Positions 49,282 through 51,811 of a DNA stretch of 51,811 nucleotides are shown in pieces. The position numbers and the translations under genes were made by a program. Source of the stretch: Streptomyces sp. ASQP_92 (GTDB lineage Bacteria > Actinomycetota > Actinomycetes > Streptomycetales > Streptomycetaceae); NCBI RefSeq assembly GCF_025399895.1, contig NZ_JAODUA010000031.1:1-51811 (forward strand), given 5' to 3'. The notes below the pieces were generated by a model. That model was not told the origin of the DNA, made no database searches, and saw only the letters and a list, made by a program, of their open reading frames with translations. Numbering within the stretch: the first letter of the stretch is position 1; every line of letters starts with the position of its first letter.

Positions 49282-50952
49282 TCACTCGCCGGACAGCACC
49301 GCCTGCGCGGCCTTGCGCGCGTCCTCGGCCGTGTCCGCGGCACGGGCCGCGGACGCCGCACGCTCGCACTGGGCCAGCGTGTGCTTGGCCAGCGTCGCGC
49401 GTACATAAGGAATGGAAGCGGCACCCATCGACAGGCTGGTGACACCCAGCCCGGTCAGGACACACGCCAGCAGCGGATCGGAGGCGGCCTCGCCACACAC
49501 ACCACAGCTCTTGCCCTCGGCCTTGGCGGCCTCGGCGGACAGCGAGATCAGGTCGAGCAGCGCGGGCTGCCACGGGTCCTGGAGCCGGGACACGGCGCCC
49601 ACCTGACGGTCGGCCGCGAAGGCGTACTGCGCCAGGTCGTTGGTGCCGAGCGAAAGGAACTCGACCTCCTGGAGGATCGAGCGGGCGCGCAGCGCGGCGG
49701 AGGGAATCTCCACCATCGCCCCGAACTTCGCCCGAAGCCCGGCCTCCCGGCACGCGTCGGCGAACGCCTTGGCATCGGTACGGTCGGCCACCATCGGCGC
49801 CATGACCTCGAGGTACACCGGCAGACCCTCGGCGGCCTTGGCCAGCGCGGTCAACTGCGTACGCAGCACCTCGGGGTGGTCGAGCAGCGAGCGCAGACCA
49901 CGCACGCCCAGCGCCGGGTTCGGCTCGTCGGCCGGAGTCAGGAAGTCGAGCGGCTTGTCGGCGCCCGCGTCCAGGACCCGCACCACGACGCGCCCCTCGG
50001 GGAACGCCTCGAGCACCTTGCGGTACGCCTCGACCTGCTTCTCCTCCGACGGCGCCTTGGCGGAGTCGTCGAGGAAGAGGAACTCGGTACGGAACAGACC
50101 GACACCCTCGGCGCCGGCCTCCAGCGCCGCCGGAACATCGGCGGGACCGCCGACGTTGGCGAGGAGCGGCACCTTGTGGCCGTCCGAGGTGGCACCCGGG
50201 CCGGACGAGGCGGACAGCGCGGCCTTGCGCTCGGCGGCGGCCCGCTCGAGCTCGGCCTGCTTCTCCACGCTCGGGTCGACGAAGAGCTCGCCGGTGCTGC
50301 CGTCCACGGCGATGAGCGTGCCCTCGGCCAGCTCACCGGCGCCGGGCAGGGCGACGATCGCGGGCACACCGAGGGCGCGCGCCAGGATGGCGCTGTGGCT
50401 GGTGGGCCCGCCCTCCTCGGTCACGAAGCCGAGCACCAGCGCCGGGTCGAGCAGCGCGGTGTCGGCGGGCGCGAGGTCCCGGGCGATGAGCACATACGGC
50501 TCGTCACTGTCCGGCACACCCGGCATCGGCACGCCGAGCAGGCGCGCCACGATCCGGTTCCGCACGTCGTCGAGGTCGGCGACGCGTCCCGCCATGTACT
50601 CGCCGGCACCCGCGAGCAGTTCGCGGTAGTGCGAGAACGCGTCGTACACGGCCCGCTCCGCCGTGCTGCCCACGACGATGCGACGGTCGACGTCGGACAT
50701 GAGCTCCGGGTCCTGGGCGATCATCGCCTGGGCTTCGAGCACGGCCTGCGCCTCACCGCCGGCCAGGTTGCCCCGCGCCATCAGATCGGCCGCCACAGCT
50801 TCCACGGCCTGGCGGGCGCGCCCCTGTTCGCGCCCGTGCTCCGATGCCGGGATCTGCTTGGCAGGCGGCTCGAGAACCGCCGTGCCCATGTGCCGTACCT
50901 CGCCGATCGCCACACCGTGGCTCACGCCGACACCTCGCAGCGTTGTCTCCAT
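49282..50952 (-). CDS. ptsI: Phosphoenolpyruvate-protein phosphotransferase (PTS enzyme I)
   Basis: 556 residues. It takes phosphate from PEP and passes it to HPr, starting the sugar phosphotransferase chain. The phosphorylated His is H186 in GGPTSHSAILARALGVPA. PEP-binding motifs GVGLFRTEFLFLD, FGAMVEIPSAAL and SLGTNDLAQYAFAADR, and the C-terminal SCGVCGEAASDP, are all intact. ATG 50952 is preceded by GGAG and GGGTGAG. The gene follows crr by 84 bp on the same strand, the normal Streptomyces arrangement; ptsH is not in the window. Confidence 0.97.
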   Translation of the reverse strand: METTLRGVGVSHGVAIGEVRHMGTAVLEPPAKQIPASEHGREQGRARQAVEAVAADLMARGNLAGGEAQAVLEAQAMIAQDPELMSDVDRRIVVGSTAERAVYDAFSHYRELLAGAGEYMAGRVADLDDVRNRIVARLLGVPMPGVPDSDEPYVLIARDLAPADTALLDPALVLGFVTEEGGPTSHSAILARALGVPAIVALPGAGELAEGTLIAVDGSTGELFVDPSVEKQAELERAAAERKAALSASSGPGATSDGHKVPLLANVGGPADVPAALEAGAEGVGLFRTEFLFLDDSAKAPSEEKQVEAYRKVLEAFPEGRVVVRVLDAGADKPLDFLTPADEPNPALGVRGLRSLLDHPEVLRTQLTALAKAAEGLPVYLEVMAPMVADRTDAKAFADACREAGLRAKFGAMVEIPSAALRARSILQEVEFLSLGTNDLAQYAFAADRQVGAVSRLQDPWQPALLDLISLSAEAAKAEGKSCGVCGEAASDPLLACVLTGLGVTSLSMGAASIPYVRATLAKHTLAQCERAASAARAADTAEDARKAAQAVLSGE

Positions 50953-51036
50953 CTCACCCGTCTCCGCATAGTCGCGGCGGTCGATGCCGCCGCCGTTGAT
51001 ATCTGTCCAGAGCGCGCCGTCACGACGGCGCCGGCG

Positions 51037-51486
51037 TCACTGCCAGCCGAAGAGCGCGTCGCCGGCCTTCACGTCGCCGCTGTCAACGACATCGGAGAGG
51101 GAGTCAGCAGTGGCCTCGAGAGCCACGACGGGACAGATGGGCGACTTGCCGGCGGCCTCCACGGCGACCGGGTTCCAGCGCACGACCTCCTGGCCGCGCG
51201 TCACGGTGTCACCCTTGTTCACGAGGAGCTCGAAGCCCTCGCCGTTGAGCTGAACGGTGTCAATTCCCAGGTGGGTCAGCACACCGTGGCCCTCGCCGTC
51301 GACGACGACGAAGGCGTGCGGGTGCAGGGACACAACGACGCCGTCCACGGGCGCCACGGCCGCCGACGGCTCACGTACGGGATCAATAGCGGTGCCGGGG
51401 CCCACCATCGCGCCGGAGAAGACGGGGTCGGGCACTGCAGCGAGCCCGATGGCCTGTCCGGCAAGTGGGGACGTCACGCTAGTCAT
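51037..51486 (-). CDS. crr: PTS glucose-type EIIA component (IIA-Crr)
   Basis: 149 residues. The soluble EIIA(Glc)-fold protein accepts phosphate from HPr and passes it to EIIB domains, in Streptomyces for N-acetylglucosamine uptake. The active-site His pair is H57 (in SLHPHAFVV) and H72 (in VLTHLGIDTVQL, the phosphorylated one). LVNKGDTVTRGQEVVRW is the conserved C-terminal block. ATG 51486 follows GGGAGG at 6 nt. It is transcribed before ptsI. In S. coelicolor both are DasR targets, but I could not find a convincing DasR box here. Confidence 0.96.
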   Translation of the reverse strand: MTSVTSPLAGQAIGLAAVPDPVFSGAMVGPGTAIDPVREPSAAVAPVDGVVVSLHPHAFVVVDGEGHGVLTHLGIDTVQLNGEGFELLVNKGDTVTRGQEVVRWNPVAVEAAGKSPICPVVALEATADSLSDVVDSGDVKAGDALFGWQ

Positions 51487-51811
51487 GGGGAGCCTCCCAG
51501 GGGCGGAGCTTCTAGTGTCGCCGTCACTACCTGTCCTGGACGGCGTACTGTTCAGAAGGGTAAGTCATAAGAAGTCCCAGTTCCGCACGGCGAGTGCCGG
51601 TTGGCAGACCTAGGTGCACACCGGAAACGATTTGCCTCAACTCCCGGCGGCATGTACTGTCGTACTCCTGCCTGACCCCATCACGACACTGTGATTCGGC
51701 GGTCGGCGGCACCTACCAAGTCCCAACCCTAACCCGGATTTCTGTTTCTGCATGCCCGCAGAGATGGTGGTCGGGAAGACGGAAAAGACTTGCTAGAGTC
51801 TGAATCGCCGA
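51487..51811. other. 325-bp upstream region of crr, reaching the window end
   Basis: No gene is visible. At the right end TAGAGT (51794-51799) is a good vegetative -10 on the plus strand, embedded in a small inverted repeat (AGACT at 51786-51790 with AGTCT at 51797-51801). It probably belongs to a gene or RNA beyond the window. No clear crr promoter stands out. Confidence 0.4.

Noticed and set aside
51487..51650. DasR (dre) operator upstream of crr
   Set aside because: The best stretches (around 51535 and 51608) match the 16-bp consensus at only about half the positions, which is not better than expected by chance.

Overview
This window reads as a Streptomyces chromosome, or that of a very close relative. 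The DNA is GC-rich with G/C at nearly every third codon position. It carries genes typical of filamentous actinobacteria: the RNA polymerase-binding protein RbpA behind a sigma-R-type promoter, the sporulation pair SmeA/SffA, a four-gene conservon (CvnA-D) and a polyprenol-phosphate-mannose synthase. The gene order resembles the S. coelicolor core chromosome around ptsI/crr; that comparison is from memory, not a search. There are no tRNA or rRNA genes, insertion sequences, prophage genes or CRISPR arrays.

Layout. 1-5008: an AttH/CrtC-like protein (cut by the window edge) with a phosphotransferase, a small Cys-containing protein, an Lrp regulator and an amidohydrolase. 5009-7728: a strong promoter and a structured RNA or long leader, ppm1, degenerate tandem repeats, fxsA and rbpA. 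7983-12439: an MFS transporter, then a glycerophosphodiesterase coupled to yczE, divergent from a MocR regulator (YczR-like). 12469-16693: sffA/smeA, an ankyrin protein, a small ORF ending in three cysteines, and a HEAT-repeat protein. 16920-22264: a kip/pxp-type 5-oxoprolinase operon with hydro-lyase, MFS transporter and divergent GntR regulator.

22343-30240 is the most interesting segment. It is a three-gene operon that I read as a kleisin, a KITE (MukE-like) protein and a 1540-residue MukB/JetC-like SMC ATPase. That resembles a Wadjet/MksBEF condensin, but no JetD/MksG nuclease is beside it. A five-unit 87-bp tandem repeat and a Thr-Gly microsatellite interrupt it.

30280-43431: a small membrane protein, the conservon, glycerol kinase, a thiolase with DUF35 partner, an Mpo1-like protein, a VanX-like dipeptidase, a Nudix hydrolase and a GH31 glucosidase. 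43649-51811: acetoacetyl-CoA synthetase, a second MocR regulator divergent from an MFS transporter, a hypothetical protein, and the general PTS genes ptsI and crr.

Cooperating sets visible from overlaps and divergence are pxpABC with its hydro-lyase, transporter and GntR; yczE with its MocR; smeA with sffA; cvnABCD; the SMC operon; and crr with ptsI. At least six genes have a -10-like hexamer 6-7 nt before the start codon and no Shine-Dalgarno, so they look leaderless.
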